A DNA stretch of 5,084 bases from Dechloromonas sp. (GTDB lineage Bacteria; Pseudomonadota; Gammaproteobacteria; Burkholderiales; Rhodocyclaceae). Under the pieces are notes generated by a model, which was not told the DNA's origin, did not search any database, and saw only the letters and a list, made by a program, of their open reading frames with translations. The stretch spans positions 1,847,297-1,852,380 of the forward strand of contig CP059264.1 of assembly GCA_013693915.1 (NCBI GenBank), in the 5' to 3' direction. The position numbers and the translations under genes are program-made. Positions 1 to 5,084 of this stretch are shown piece by piece. Every line of letters starts with the position of its first letter. Position 1 is the stretch's first letter.

Positions 1-315
1 GACGTCTTGGCCGAGACTGTCGCGGGTGACATAGATCTGGATGCGGCCGGAGAGATCCTGCAGCGTGGCGAAGGAAGCCTTGCCCATCACGCGCTTCAGC
101 ATCATGCGCCCGGCGACCCTGACTTCGACCGGCATCTCCAACAGTTCTTCGGATGTCTTGTCGCCGTACCCGTCGAGCAACTTGAGCGCCGTGTTCTCGC
201 GCTGGAAGTCGTTGGGAAAGGCTTTGCCTGTCTTGCGCCACTCGGCGAGCTTGGCGCGGCGCTCGGCGATGAGCTGATTCTCGTCTTGCTGGACAGGCTG
301 TTCGGCGTTGGACAT
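1..315 (-). CDS. lysS: Lysyl-tRNA synthetase, class II, N-terminal part (cut by left edge)
   Basis: Charges tRNA(Lys) with lysine in the cytoplasm using ATP. The reverse complement from 315 reads without a stop for 105 codons to the window edge. Visible are an N-terminal helix (about residues 11-30, [14 protein letters not shown]), the AFPNDF motif (32-37), and the start of the OB-fold anticodon-binding domain with AGRMM (68-72), MGKASF (78-82 region) and [12 protein letters not shown] (85-96). These match class II bacterial LysRS such as E. coli LysS nearly block for block. The class II catalytic core (motifs 1-3) lies outside the window; the full family protein is about 500 residues. The ATG at 315 is supported by GAGGA (plus-strand tcctc, 322-326) about six bases upstream. 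It diverges from the small secreted protein to its right, so its promoter should lie in 330-580. Identity is close to certain. Confidence 0.96.
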   Translation of the reverse strand, partial: MSNAEQPVQQDENQLIAERRAKLAEWRKTGKAFPNDFQRENTALKLLDGYGDKTSEELLEMPVEVRVAGRMMLKRVMGKASFATLQDLSGRIQIYVTRDSLGQDV

Positions 316-321
316 GAAGGA

Positions 322-326
322 TCCTC
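322..326 (-). promoter_or_regulatory. Ribosome binding site of lysS
   Basis: GAGGA on the minus strand, six bases before the lysS ATG. It fixes the start that gives the expected LysRS N-terminus. Confidence 0.7.
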
Positions 327-343
327 GGAAAATGGTGGCGGTT

Positions 344-355
344 GCGGTCGACCGC
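344..355. repeat. 12-bp perfect palindrome in the lysS leader
   Basis: GCGGTCGACCGC is its own reverse complement. It lies about 28 bp upstream of the lysS start codon, where it could be an operator or fall in the 5' untranslated region. No second copy was seen in the window. In DNA this GC-rich a 12-bp palindrome can arise by chance, so a regulatory role is only a suggestion. Confidence 0.3.
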
Positions 356-465
356 GTAAAACCCTGAATTTTCGCCGATTTCACCCCGCCGGAACAAGCG
401 CGCGCGATTATTTTCAGGTTGCCCGGGCGGCAGCGGGGGCAAGAGCGCCACCGTATCCGAATACA

Positions 466-491
466 CTGCTTGCCGCCAGCGGCAATGGCAG
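466..491. repeat. Imperfect inverted repeat upstream of the small secreted protein gene
   Basis: The inner arms TTGCCG (470-475) and CGGCAA (480-485) are perfect and flank a CCAG loop. Outer arms CTGC (466-469) and GCAG (488-491) extend the pairing, with a two-base TG bulge on the right side. The repeat overlaps the candidate -35 of the downstream gene, so it could be an operator or an RNA hairpin. It has no T-run and is not terminator-like for either strand. Confidence 0.4.
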
Positions 492-500
492 TGAGATAAT
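470..500 (+). promoter_or_regulatory. Candidate sigma70 promoter for the HdeA/Rap1a-like gene
   Basis: An extended -10, TGA-GATAAT (492-500), matches the TATAAT consensus at five of six places and carries the upstream TG. A TTGCCG (470-475, four of six to TTGACA) lies 19 bp upstream, a long but tolerable spacer. Transcription would start near 507, leaving an untranslated leader of about 80 bases. The leader includes a GC-rich near-palindrome at 543-558 (one G-U pair). This is prediction from sequence only. Confidence 0.4.
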
Positions 501-579
501 CGTGCCGTGGCAGCCTGATCCGGTTCTGATGGCCAGGTTTCAGGCGGGGCGCCTCGCCGGTGTCCGGAAATTGACGGAA

Positions 580-583
580 AGGA
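580..583 (+). promoter_or_regulatory. Ribosome binding site deciding the 591 start
   Basis: AGGA, seven bases before ATG 591. It is too close to ATG 585, so the downstream ATG is preferred and the protein loses two residues (Met-Arg). Confidence 0.55.
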
Positions 584-590
584 AATGCGT

Positions 591-944
591 ATGGCCAGAG
601 GCTGGCAATCGACTTTGACTGGCGTGCTGTGCTTCGGGATCGTTCTCGGCGCAGCGGTCGCCGCGCCGCTCAAGATTCTCGGCTTCGACGACATGACGTG
701 CGCTGCCTGGGTCGCTTCGCGGGAGGACGGGGACCGCAGAGCCAGCTACGTCGTGTGGATCCGCGGATTCCTGACCGGGCACAATTACGGCGAGCAGAGC
801 CAGCAGGTTTCAAGCATTTCCAGCGGCACGATCGAAAATTTCGTGAATCGCTACTGCACGCAGAATCCGAACGGCCAGTTCAGCGATGCGGCATTGCGCC
901 TGAGCGACGAGTTCTCCGGGCGCAACCAGCCGATCAGGAAATGA
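591..944 (+). CDS. Small secreted two-cysteine protein, HdeA/Rap1a-like
   Basis: Predicted exported protein of 117 residues; function not established. It opens with a signal peptide: a positively charged start, hydrophobic residues about 9-24, and a likely cut near AVA-A (23-25). The mature part holds only two cysteines, Cys37 (in MTCAAW) and Cys89 (in NRYCTQNP), spaced to form one disulfide. They bracket a helix-like stretch ([15 protein letters not shown], 53-67) and are followed by a short amphipathic helix ([11 protein letters not shown]). This Cys-helix-Cys layout resembles HdeA/HdeB acid chaperones and the Rap1a/Tai immunity fold; I recognise the pattern, not a close homologue. No T6SS effector gene is adjacent, which argues against an immunity role here. 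I chose ATG 591 over the in-frame ATG at 585, because AGGA (580-583) sits seven bases from 591 and only one base from 585. It appears monocistronic and converges on the hydrolase. Confidence 0.75.
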   Translation: MARGWQSTLTGVLCFGIVLGAAVAAPLKILGFDDMTCAAWVASREDGDRRASYVVWIRGFLTGHNYGEQSQQVSSISSGTIENFVNRYCTQNPNGQFSDAALRLSDEFSGRNQPIRK

Positions 945-951
945 AGACGGC

Positions 952-972
952 CCCGGCCGCGTTACGGCCGGG
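952..972. terminator. GC hairpin between convergent genes, possible bidirectional terminator
   Basis: A perfect 8-bp stem, CCCGGCCG (952-959) and CGGCCGGG (965-972), has a five-base loop, CGTTA. It begins eight bases after the stop of the plus-strand secreted protein and ends 11 bases before the stop of the minus-strand hydrolase. That is the expected place for a shared terminator. Neither side has a proper T-run (only CTTT on the plus side), so it is not a textbook intrinsic terminator. It may act with Rho or simply stabilise 3' ends. Confidence 0.45.
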
Positions 973-983
973 ACGAGCCGCTT

Positions 984-1828
984 TCACGCCGCCGCAATGC
1001 TGCTCGCTGACCGGGCGTGCGGGTGCCGGCGGATTGTCGCTTCCAGCCAGCGCGCCACGGCGTCGGCCGCCGCACGCCATTGATGTTCCAGCATCAGCAT
1101 GTGCCCGCAGTCCGGGATATACGTTTGCCGGGCGCGCCAGCGCAATGCGGTGTAACTTGTGGCAAAGGGCGGAAAGACCGCATCGCGCTCGCCGCCGATC
1201 ACCATGACCGGGAGCTGCGGTTGCGGGCGATGCTGCCTGAGGCCGACAACCAGCATGTCGGAAATGGCACGGACAGGCTCCGGCTGGATCAGGTGCGCGA
1301 AGTCGAGGAGCTCTTCAGGCCGGGTCACCGGCGAAAAATAGATGTCGCGCATCAGCGACAGGCTGGTCGGGCCGAGTTCGCCATGCTGGCTGAGCCGGGT
1401 GATCTCCGAAAACATCTCCGGGTGCTTCAATGCGAGCCGCATGATCGAACCCCGGTGCCGGTCGGCGGCACCGGCGCCATGAGCACTGCGGCGCCCGCAC
1501 TGGTCCGCTCGAGCGCACGCTCGATCACGGTGCAGCCCATCGAATGGCCGATCAGCACAAGTTCGCCCGGCAGGCTGGCGATGACCTGGTGCAGGTCGGC
1601 GGCGTAGTCGTCGATGCCGAAGCGGTCGGCTTCGTCCTGGCCCTCGCTCAGTCCATGGGCGGTGAGGTCGAGCGCGTGACAGTTGTAGCCGAGCGCGCTG
1701 AAGTAGGGCAGAAAATGGATGTCCCAGCAACGGGAGTCCATGTAGGCGCCATGGACGAACAGCAGGTCGGGGGCATCGGTTTGCACCTTGGCGGGGCGGT
1801 GGAGGGTGTGAATCTGGCGCGGGGGCAT
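984..1828 (-). pseudogene. Alpha/beta hydrolase interrupted by a one-base frameshift
   Basis: Putative serine hydrolase or esterase; substrate unknown. The N-terminal frame runs from ATG 1828 to about 1451. It has the oxyanion HG motif (FVHGAYM, His26-Gly27), an ALDLTAHG strand-loop (52-59), and the nucleophile elbow GHSMG with Ser96. It then reads VLMAPVPPTGTG and leaves the family pattern, ending at a TGA near 1427. The C-terminal half continues in the -1 frame from about 1450: GSIMRLALKHPEMF, a lid-like helical section, VIGGERD with the acid (Asp216 after repair), and DCGHMLML with His243, ending at TGA 984. The frames meet at four G (plus-strand cccc, 1450-1453). A fifth G gives TGTGGSIMRL and exactly 281 codons plus stop. 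A ribosome site (GGAGA, plus-strand 1836-1840) supports ATG 1828. It lies 35 bp after the methyltransferase, probably cotranscribed. It is a true pseudogene or a homopolymer sequencing error; the intact triad and lack of further damage favour a very recent change or an error. Confidence 0.88.
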
Positions 1829-1863
1829 GCGGTGGTCTCCGTATCGGCGGCGCGAGCGGTTTC

Positions 1864-2883
1864 TTACACCCGCAGCAGTGCAATTTTAAGCGGTGGGCGG
1901 CCGTCGTGGCTGGGGAAATCGTCCTCCGGCATGATCCATTCCCTTTCCCGGATCGTCCGGCCGATCTTCGCCGCACAGCGTGCCAGCTGGTCGGCCCAGA
2001 CCTCGCGCGAAATTTCCGCCGCATTGTTGCAGCAGATCAGGGTTCCTCCCTCGGTCGTGCACTGCAGCGCCAGTTTCATGAGTGCGGCGTAATCGTTGAC
2101 GATATCGACGACTCCGAACGGGCTCCTGGCATAGGGCGGCGGGTCGAGGAAGACGAGGTCGAAGGCGCGATGGTCGAGCCTCGGAAAGGCGGGCATGCGC
2201 TTGCCCCTGACGACGGCCGGCTGGCCGATGCCGGCGAACTGGCGCATGGCGGCAAAGGCGTCGCTGTGGATGAAGCGCAGGCGGATCGGCAGGTCGTTGC
2301 GACGGGCGTTCTCCTTCCCCACCTTGAGGTTGGACTCGGCGAAGTCGACGTTGACGACATGCGCGGCGCCGGCCCTGGCGGCGGCGACGCCGATGCCGCA
2401 GGTGTAGGCGAACAGGTTGAGCAGCGACTTGCCGGAGGCCTCCTGCATGATCCGGCGCCGGCCGGCGCGCATGTCGAGAAAGAGCCATGGGTCCTGGCCG
2501 GCGTGGCGGGCCTGGATGACGTAGCGCACGCCCGTTTCGCGGATTTCGCGCGGCTTCTGCGCCGCGCTCAGCAGGTCGGCCGGCAACGGGTTGGCGACGC
2601 GCGAGTTGGGACGGCTGCGATCGTTGTAGATACTGATCAGGCCGGGCAGGGCGGCGGCGTAGAAGTTCTCGATGGCGACCCGTTCAGCGTTGCCGAGGGA
2701 ATTACGGAAAGTCTGGATCAGCAGGAGGTCGCCGTAGCGGTCGATGGTCAGGCCGGGCCGTTGTTCGCTGCTGCCGTTGAACAGGCGGTAGGCATTGGTG
2801 TCTTCTTCGTGCAGGCGCGCGATCAGGGGTTGCCGGGCGGCGAACGCGGCCTGCAGAAGTTCGGTCAGTGCTTGCTCTTGCAT
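1864..2883 (-). CDS. Class I SAM-dependent methyltransferase, RlmI/RlmK-like (COG1092 type)
   Basis: Probable S-adenosylmethionine-dependent RNA methyltransferase of 339 residues acting in the cytoplasm; the target base is not determined. An N-terminal section with HEEDTNAYRLFNG (25-37) and PGLTIDRYGDLLLIQTF (43-59) matches the central domain before the catalytic fold in the RlmI and RlmK families. The Rossmann part follows: LFLDMRAGRR (134-143), SAM-binding motif I NLFAYTCGIG (156-165), the acidic strand VNVDFAESN (177-185), HSDAF (206-210), and motif IV FLDPPPYARS (245-254). E. coli RlmI has about 396 residues with an N-terminal PUA domain. Here only some 25 residues precede the HEEDTNA motif, so the PUA is absent. 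A basic insert of about 20 residues (217-238) separates HSDAF from motif IV. ATG 2883 has a good ribosome site (GGGAGA, plus-strand 2889-2894). It lies between the cysteine-rich gene and the hydrolase on the same strand. Confidence 0.9.
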   Translation of the reverse strand: MQEQALTELLQAAFAARQPLIARLHEEDTNAYRLFNGSSEQRPGLTIDRYGDLLLIQTFRNSLGNAERVAIENFYAAALPGLISIYNDRSRPNSRVANPLPADLLSAAQKPREIRETGVRYVIQARHAGQDPWLFLDMRAGRRRIMQEASGKSLLNLFAYTCGIGVAAARAGAAHVVNVDFAESNLKVGKENARRNDLPIRLRFIHSDAFAAMRQFAGIGQPAVVRGKRMPAFPRLDHRAFDLVFLDPPPYARSPFGVVDIVNDYAALMKLALQCTTEGGTLICCNNAAEISREVWADQLARCAAKIGRTIREREWIMPEDDFPSHDGRPPLKIALLRV

Positions 2884-2952
2884 GGTGTTCTCCCGGCGCG
2901 GTGGCGGCGTTTGCCATGGACCCGTGCCCCGGGACAGCCGCTGAGCCGGATT

Positions 2953-3180
2953 CTACCGGAGTGACGTGGCGCCCGCCGTCCCGATCGCCGACCACACTCG
3001 CCAGTGGCCGCAGGTCGAGCGGGCGCGCCGTTCCGAGCCATGCCAGCCGCCACCGGTGCACAGGCCGCTGACCGTTTCTCCGGCAACGGCGACGGCGCCC
3101 GGCTCCTCTACACGTTGCCGCTCTCCGCACCAGCGTTCGCAGGTGGCGCAGCGTTTCTGATGCGCGGCCTGGATCAGCAA
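2953..3180 (-). CDS. Small cysteine- and tryptophan-rich protein, possibly metal-binding
   Basis: Unrecognised 75-residue ORF with no signal peptide or membrane segment, so probably cytoplasmic. Its pattern looks protein-like: RCATCERWCGERQ (10-22) gives C-x2-C-x2-W-C-G-x-R, then GLCTGGGWHG (39-48) and STCGHWRVW (55-63). Cys11, Cys14, Cys41 and Cys57 are spaced as in a small zinc-ribbon-like site; Cys18 is extra. The only usual start codon is TTG at 3180, because no ATG lies in this frame in the region and the next GTG is close to the C-terminus. The TTG overlaps the rhodanese stop in TTGCTGA (3174-3180), an arrangement typical of translational coupling, and no ribosome site is visible upstream. 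Synthesis would then depend on rhodanese translation. The gene ends with TAG 2953, 69 bp before the methyltransferase. It could still be a chance reading frame, but the CxxC/CGHW pattern and the tight fit argue for a real gene. Confidence 0.6.
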   Translation of the reverse strand: MLIQAAHQKRCATCERWCGERQRVEEPGAVAVAGETVSGLCTGGGWHGSERRARSTCGHWRVWSAIGTAGATSLR

Positions 3181-3617
3181 GTCTTGTCGGCGCGGCAGGC
3201 GGCGATGCTCGAAGCGGCCGGCACAACGGCGCCGCCGCTGGCGATCCAGTCCTTGATGCCTTTCTTCACGTTGTAGACCCTCGGATACCCCACCTGTTGC
3301 GAAAGCAACTGGCTGACCGGCCTGGTGCGGTTGCCCGAGCGGCAGATCACGACGACCGGGTCGCCTGGCCTGGCCAGTGGCTTCAGCTTCTCCAGCCAGA
3401 CGGCCGGATCGGCTCGCCCGCGCTCGTCGAAGTAGGTCAGCAGCCGGCTGCCGGGGACAATGCCGGTTTCTTCCCATTCCGGCTGGGTGCGGATATCGAT
3501 CACCGTGACCCCGCTGCTGATCAGTTGTGCCAGTTCGGCATTGTCGATATTGATGACTTCGGCGCGGGCGAGCAGCGCGCACAACGCAAGGCTGAAGAAA
3601 AGCAGAAATTGGCGCAT
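3174..3617 (-). CDS. Periplasmic single-domain rhodanese
   Basis: Predicted exported sulfurtransferase of 147 residues. Residues 1-19 are a signal peptide (MRQF, hydrophobic core, ending ALLARA before Glu20). The rhodanese domain follows: ELAQLISSGVTVIDIRTQPEW (28-48), ETGIVPGS (50-57) and the active loop VICRSGNRT (90-98) with catalytic Cys92. Arg93, Arg97 and the CRSGNR form fit a persulfide-carrying loop. It ends with the usual GYPRVYNVKKGIKDW helix (110-124). An unusual tail after Gly129 carries two more cysteines, Cys141 and Cys147. ATG 3617 is preferred over the in-frame ATG at 3629 because GAGG (plus-strand 3624-3627) lies six bases before it. The gene sits 46 bp after DUF3617 and overlaps the start of the cysteine-rich ORF. 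The true substrate, thiosulfate or a protein thiol, cannot be told from sequence. Confidence 0.92.
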   Translation of the reverse strand: MRQFLLFFSLALCALLARAEVINIDNAELAQLISSGVTVIDIRTQPEWEETGIVPGSRLLTYFDERGRADPAVWLEKLKPLARPGDPVVVICRSGNRTRPVSQLLSQQVGYPRVYNVKKGIKDWIASGGAVVPAASSIAACRADKTC

Positions 3618-3623
3618 GACGGG

Positions 3624-3627
3624 CCTC
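3624..3627 (-). promoter_or_regulatory. Ribosome binding site deciding the rhodanese start at 3617
   Basis: GAGG on the minus strand, six bases before ATG 3617. The alternative ATG 3629 has no comparable site, and starting there would only add Met-Arg-Pro-Val before the signal peptide. Confidence 0.5.
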
Positions 3628-3663
3628 ATGAATTAGCGTTCACTGATTCTATATCAAGGCGGA

Positions 3664-4209
3664 TCATTGCCGCACCTGTTGCTGGCGTTTCATCATTTCG
3701 CGGACCTGCGGGTCCTTCATCATTTCCTGCATGTTTCCGGTGTCTACCGGCGGCATCCCGCTCACCATGACGTCACCTGGTTTCTGGCCAGGCTTGCACG
3801 GGCCGAGCCAGCGGGCTTCCTGCGTCATCTTCATTTCGCTCATGCCGCGCTGCGGCGGGTTGTAACGAATCTGCATGTCGTTGCGGTAGGTGTTGTCCAA
3901 GTTGCCGGTGATGACAGCGTCGGTGGTTGCCGTCGTGCCGTCGAGCTTGCACACCGAATGGATGGTCACCTTGCCGGCGCCACGGCTGACATCCATTACC
4001 GGGCAATCGACCTTCTCCCTGGCGCGCTCCTGCATCAGGTTGTCGCTGGCCTGATCGACGCACATCAGCAGCGGTCCCTGTGAGGGCATGCCGGCCATCT
4101 GGGTCCTGACCTCCCAGAGGCCGGACCTGCGCCGTGGCGCATCCGCTGCGCCGGCGGTGGCTGCCAGCAGCGCGGCGAGAAGGGCGAGGCTGACGCGGGC
4201 ACTTTTCAT
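3664..4209 (-). CDS. DUF3617 family periplasmic protein
   Basis: Exported protein of 181 residues in a family of unknown function common in Proteobacteria. A signal peptide covers about residues 1-22 (MKSAR, hydrophobic ALLAALLAATAG, then AADA). The family hallmark GLWEVRTQM follows at 30-38. Four cysteines, Cys50, Cys69, Cys87 and Cys138, are placed as expected for two disulfides in the periplasm. The middle has the typical alternating strands (KVTIHSVCKLDGTTATTDAVI, in short pieces 80-100; MQIRYNPP 112-119). The C-terminal tail from about 151 is rich in Met and Gln with a repeated EMMK (162-165 and 171-174) and is probably helical. The start ATG 4209 has AGGGA about nine bases upstream. It is first in the minus-strand block and diverges from yaeQ; a candidate promoter lies at 4240-4268. 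No function should be inferred from the neighbours. Confidence 0.9.
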   Translation of the reverse strand: MKSARVSLALLAALLAATAGAADAPRRRSGLWEVRTQMAGMPSQGPLLMCVDQASDNLMQERAREKVDCPVMDVSRGAGKVTIHSVCKLDGTTATTDAVITGNLDNTYRNDMQIRYNPPQRGMSEMKMTQEARWLGPCKPGQKPGDVMVSGMPPVDTGNMQEMMKDPQVREMMKRQQQVRQ

Positions 4210-4239
4210 CGATCGGGGTCCCTGGCGGCGGTGCGCTCT

Positions 4240-4268
4240 ATCCTATCCCTGTTTGCCGCGATCGTCAT
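4240..4268 (-). promoter_or_regulatory. Candidate sigma70 promoter for the DUF3617-rhodanese block
   Basis: On the minus strand ATGACG (plus 4263-4268, four of six to TTGACA), a 17-bp spacer and TAGGAT (plus 4240-4245, four of six to TATAAT) are well placed before ATG 4209. The -35 abuts the candidate yaeQ -10. Both boxes are weak, so the call is tentative. Confidence 0.35.
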
Positions 4269-4276
4269 GTGATAAT
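4268..4276 (+). promoter_or_regulatory. Candidate extended -10 element for yaeQ
   Basis: TGT-GATAAT has the extended TG and five of six -10 bases, about 23 bp before ATG 4300. Transcription would begin near 4283. No good -35 stands at 17 bp, which extended -10 promoters can tolerate. The same TGn-GATAAT form appears at 492-500 before the small secreted protein. Confidence 0.4.
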
Positions 4277-4299
4277 GCCCGTTCTTCACGGGGGTGGGC

Positions 4300-4848
4300 A
4301 TGGCACTGAAAGCGACGATCCACAAGGCGGAACTGCAAGTTGCTGACCTCGACCGGGCCCACTTCGGCGAGTATGCGCTGACCATCGCTCGCCATCCGTC
4401 GGAAACCGACGAGCGCATGATGATCCGCGTGCTGGCCTTCGCGCTCTGCGCCTCGCCGACGCTGGCCTTCGGGCGCGGGCTGTCGACCGATGATGAGGCC
4501 GACCTGCAGGATATCGACGCCACTGGCAGCATCCAACGCTGGATCGACGTCGGCTTGCCCGATGAAAAGTCCATCCGGCGCGCCTGCGCCCGTTCGCGCC
4601 ACGTGCTCGTCATCGCTTACGGCGGCCGGGACGCCGACAACTGGTGGCGGCAGACCGCTGGCAAGGTCGCCGGCCAGAAGAACCTGCGCGTTCTCGCGAT
4701 CGGCCCCGGCGAATGCCTGGCGCTGACCGGCATGGCGCGGCGCAACATGCGCCTGCAATGCACGATCCAGGACGGCGTCATCTGGCTGGGCAGCGAGGAT
4801 CGGCATGTCGAAATGATGCCAAGGGTTCTGTTTGGGGCCGAGGAATAG
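4300..4848 (+). CDS. yaeQ: YaeQ family protein
   Basis: Conserved protein of 182 residues (E. coli YaeQ has 181), cytoplasmic. The family is known to adopt a variant of the PD-(D/E)XK nuclease-like fold, but its biochemical role is unsettled. It matches throughout: MALKATIHKAEL (1-12), VADLDR (14-19), TIARHPSET-ERMM (29-41), FGRGLSTDDEAD (57-68), WIDVGLPDEKSIRRAC (81-96), WW (115-116) and LQCTIQDGVIWL (152-163). I chose ATG 4300, because it gives the MALKATI start of the family and has a G-rich ribosome site (GGGGG, 4290-4294). An upstream in-frame GTG at 4294 would overlap that site. It diverges from the DUF3617 gene and is followed after 54 bp by a membrane-anchored protein on the same strand. 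No defect is visible. Confidence 0.96.
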   Translation: MALKATIHKAELQVADLDRAHFGEYALTIARHPSETDERMMIRVLAFALCASPTLAFGRGLSTDDEADLQDIDATGSIQRWIDVGLPDEKSIRRACARSRHVLVIAYGGRDADNWWRQTAGKVAGQKNLRVLAIGPGECLALTGMARRNMRLQCTIQDGVIWLGSEDRHVEMMPRVLFGAEE

Positions 4849-4865
4849 TAGAATGCGAGGATGTT

Positions 4866-4878
4866 CCGGGGAGCCCGG
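4866..4878 (+). other. Short GC hairpin after yaeQ
   Basis: CCGGG (4866-4870), a GAG loop and CCCGG (4874-4878) form a five-bp stem, followed by CCAATTTCC. It lies 17 bp after the yaeQ stop and 15 bp before the next gene's ribosome site. The stem is short and the T-run poor, so it is at most a weak terminator; readthrough into the next gene is plausible. Confidence 0.25.
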
Positions 4879-4902
4879 CCAATTTCCTTGAGCGAGGCAA
4901 GC

Positions 4903-5084
4903 ATGGCGGCAAATGATGATGACGAATCCACGGCGGTAATCGTCGGAGTTCTTGCAGGGATCGCGCTGGCGGTCGTGGCGGTGGTTTATGCCGGCAAGGC
5001 AACCAAGGCGCCAGTGGCACCCAAGGCGTCCGCCGTCGAGGTGGTCGAGATCGCCCCGCAGGGCGAACCGCTGGCCAAGGTCTT
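4903..5084 (+). CDS. Membrane-anchored protein, probably OmpA family, N-terminal part (cut by right edge)
   Basis: The frame from ATG 4903 is open to the window end (60 full codons and two bases). An acidic N-terminus (MAANDDDEST) precedes one membrane segment, residues 11-30 (AVIVGVLAGI then ALAVVAVVYA). A Lys/Ala/Pro linker follows (GKATKAPVAPKA), then AVEVVEIAPQGEPLAKV at the edge. The last stretch resembles the beginning of an OmpA-like peptidoglycan-binding domain in Betaproteobacteria, where a beta strand of the type AKV-x-F-x-x-G follows. That domain itself is not in the window, so the family call is inference. The acidic N-terminus and lack of a cleavage motif suggest an uncleaved inner-membrane anchor with the C-terminus in the periplasm. 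GAGG (4894-4897) lies five bases before ATG and supports this start. Confidence 0.75.
   Translation, partial: MAANDDDESTAVIVGVLAGIALAVVAVVYAGKATKAPVAPKASAVEVVEIAPQGEPLAKV

Noticed and set aside
7..618. A 203-codon plus-strand open frame over lysS and the spacer
   Set aside because: Its first half is antisense to the conserved lysS N-terminus and the remainder crosses the promoter region. No domain or ribosome site supports it.
1440..1462. Programmed -1 ribosomal frameshifting in the hydrolase
   Set aside because: The site reads ACC GGG GTT in the zero frame. It does not fit an X-XXY-YYZ slippery heptamer, and I see no clear downstream pseudoknot. A lost base is simpler.
984..2024. Reading the 346-codon minus-strand frame as one gene
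   Set aside because: Only its C-terminal part (from about 1450) is hydrolase. The upstream part is an Arg/Pro-rich shadow that overlaps the methyltransferase end.
2953..2960. TAGAAT at the cysteine-rich stop as a -10 for the methyltransferase (similar hexamers near 3646 and 4849)
   Set aside because: None has an acceptable -35 at 16-18 bp. Two of the three begin at or just after a TAG stop codon, so chance is likely.
1906..2964. A 352-codon plus-strand open frame opposite the methyltransferase
   Set aside because: It is antisense to a gene with clear SAM-binding and DPPPY motifs. Its translation is Gly/Val/Ala-rich low-complexity without recognisable domains, as expected from high-GC antisense.
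2953..3582. The long upstream extension of the cysteine-rich frame through the rhodanese
   Set aside because: Upstream of TTG 3180 the frame is an Arg-rich shadow of the rhodanese. Only the part after the rhodanese stop shows protein-like motifs.
1..5084. CRISPR arrays, insertion sequences, tRNA or rRNA genes
   Set aside because: No regularly spaced repeats, transposase motifs, tRNA-like folds or rRNA sequence were seen on either strand.

Overview
The window is GC-rich, gene-dense, chromosomal-looking DNA. The organism is most likely a betaproteobacterium, perhaps Rhodocyclales (Accumulibacter, Dechloromonas or Azoarcus type). This rests on protein style: a LysS N-terminus close to the gamma/beta type, a YaeQ protein, a DUF3617 protein and a secreted single-domain rhodanese. 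The exact taxon is inferred, not proven. I see no mobile element, tRNA, rRNA or CRISPR array.

Layout, left to right. On the minus strand, the first 105 codons of lysS run off the left edge. A divergent spacer of about 270 bp follows, holding a candidate extended -10 promoter, an inverted repeat and a 12-bp palindrome. On the plus strand comes a small secreted two-cysteine protein of the HdeA/Rap1a type. It converges on a block of five minus-strand genes, separated from it by a GC hairpin. In transcription order from 4209 down to 984 these are a periplasmic DUF3617 protein, a periplasmic rhodanese, a 75-aa cysteine-rich protein that overlaps the rhodanese stop, an RlmI/RlmK-like methyltransferase and an alpha/beta hydrolase. 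All gaps are short (-7 to 69 bp), so they could be read as one or two transcripts. On the plus strand, diverging from DUF3617, are yaeQ and the start of a membrane-anchored protein, probably of the OmpA family, cut by the right edge.

The clearest anomaly is the alpha/beta hydrolase. Its N-terminal half, with the nucleophile elbow, and its C-terminal half, with the acid and histidine, lie in two different frames that meet at a run of four G (four C on the plus strand, 1450-1453). One extra G restores a continuous 281-residue protein with a full catalytic triad. This is either a recent single-base deletion or a homopolymer sequencing error.

The second point of interest is the small cysteine- and tryptophan-rich ORF whose TTG start overlaps the rhodanese stop. 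I found no convincing evidence for a wholly new multi-gene system; most of the window is housekeeping or conserved-hypothetical content.
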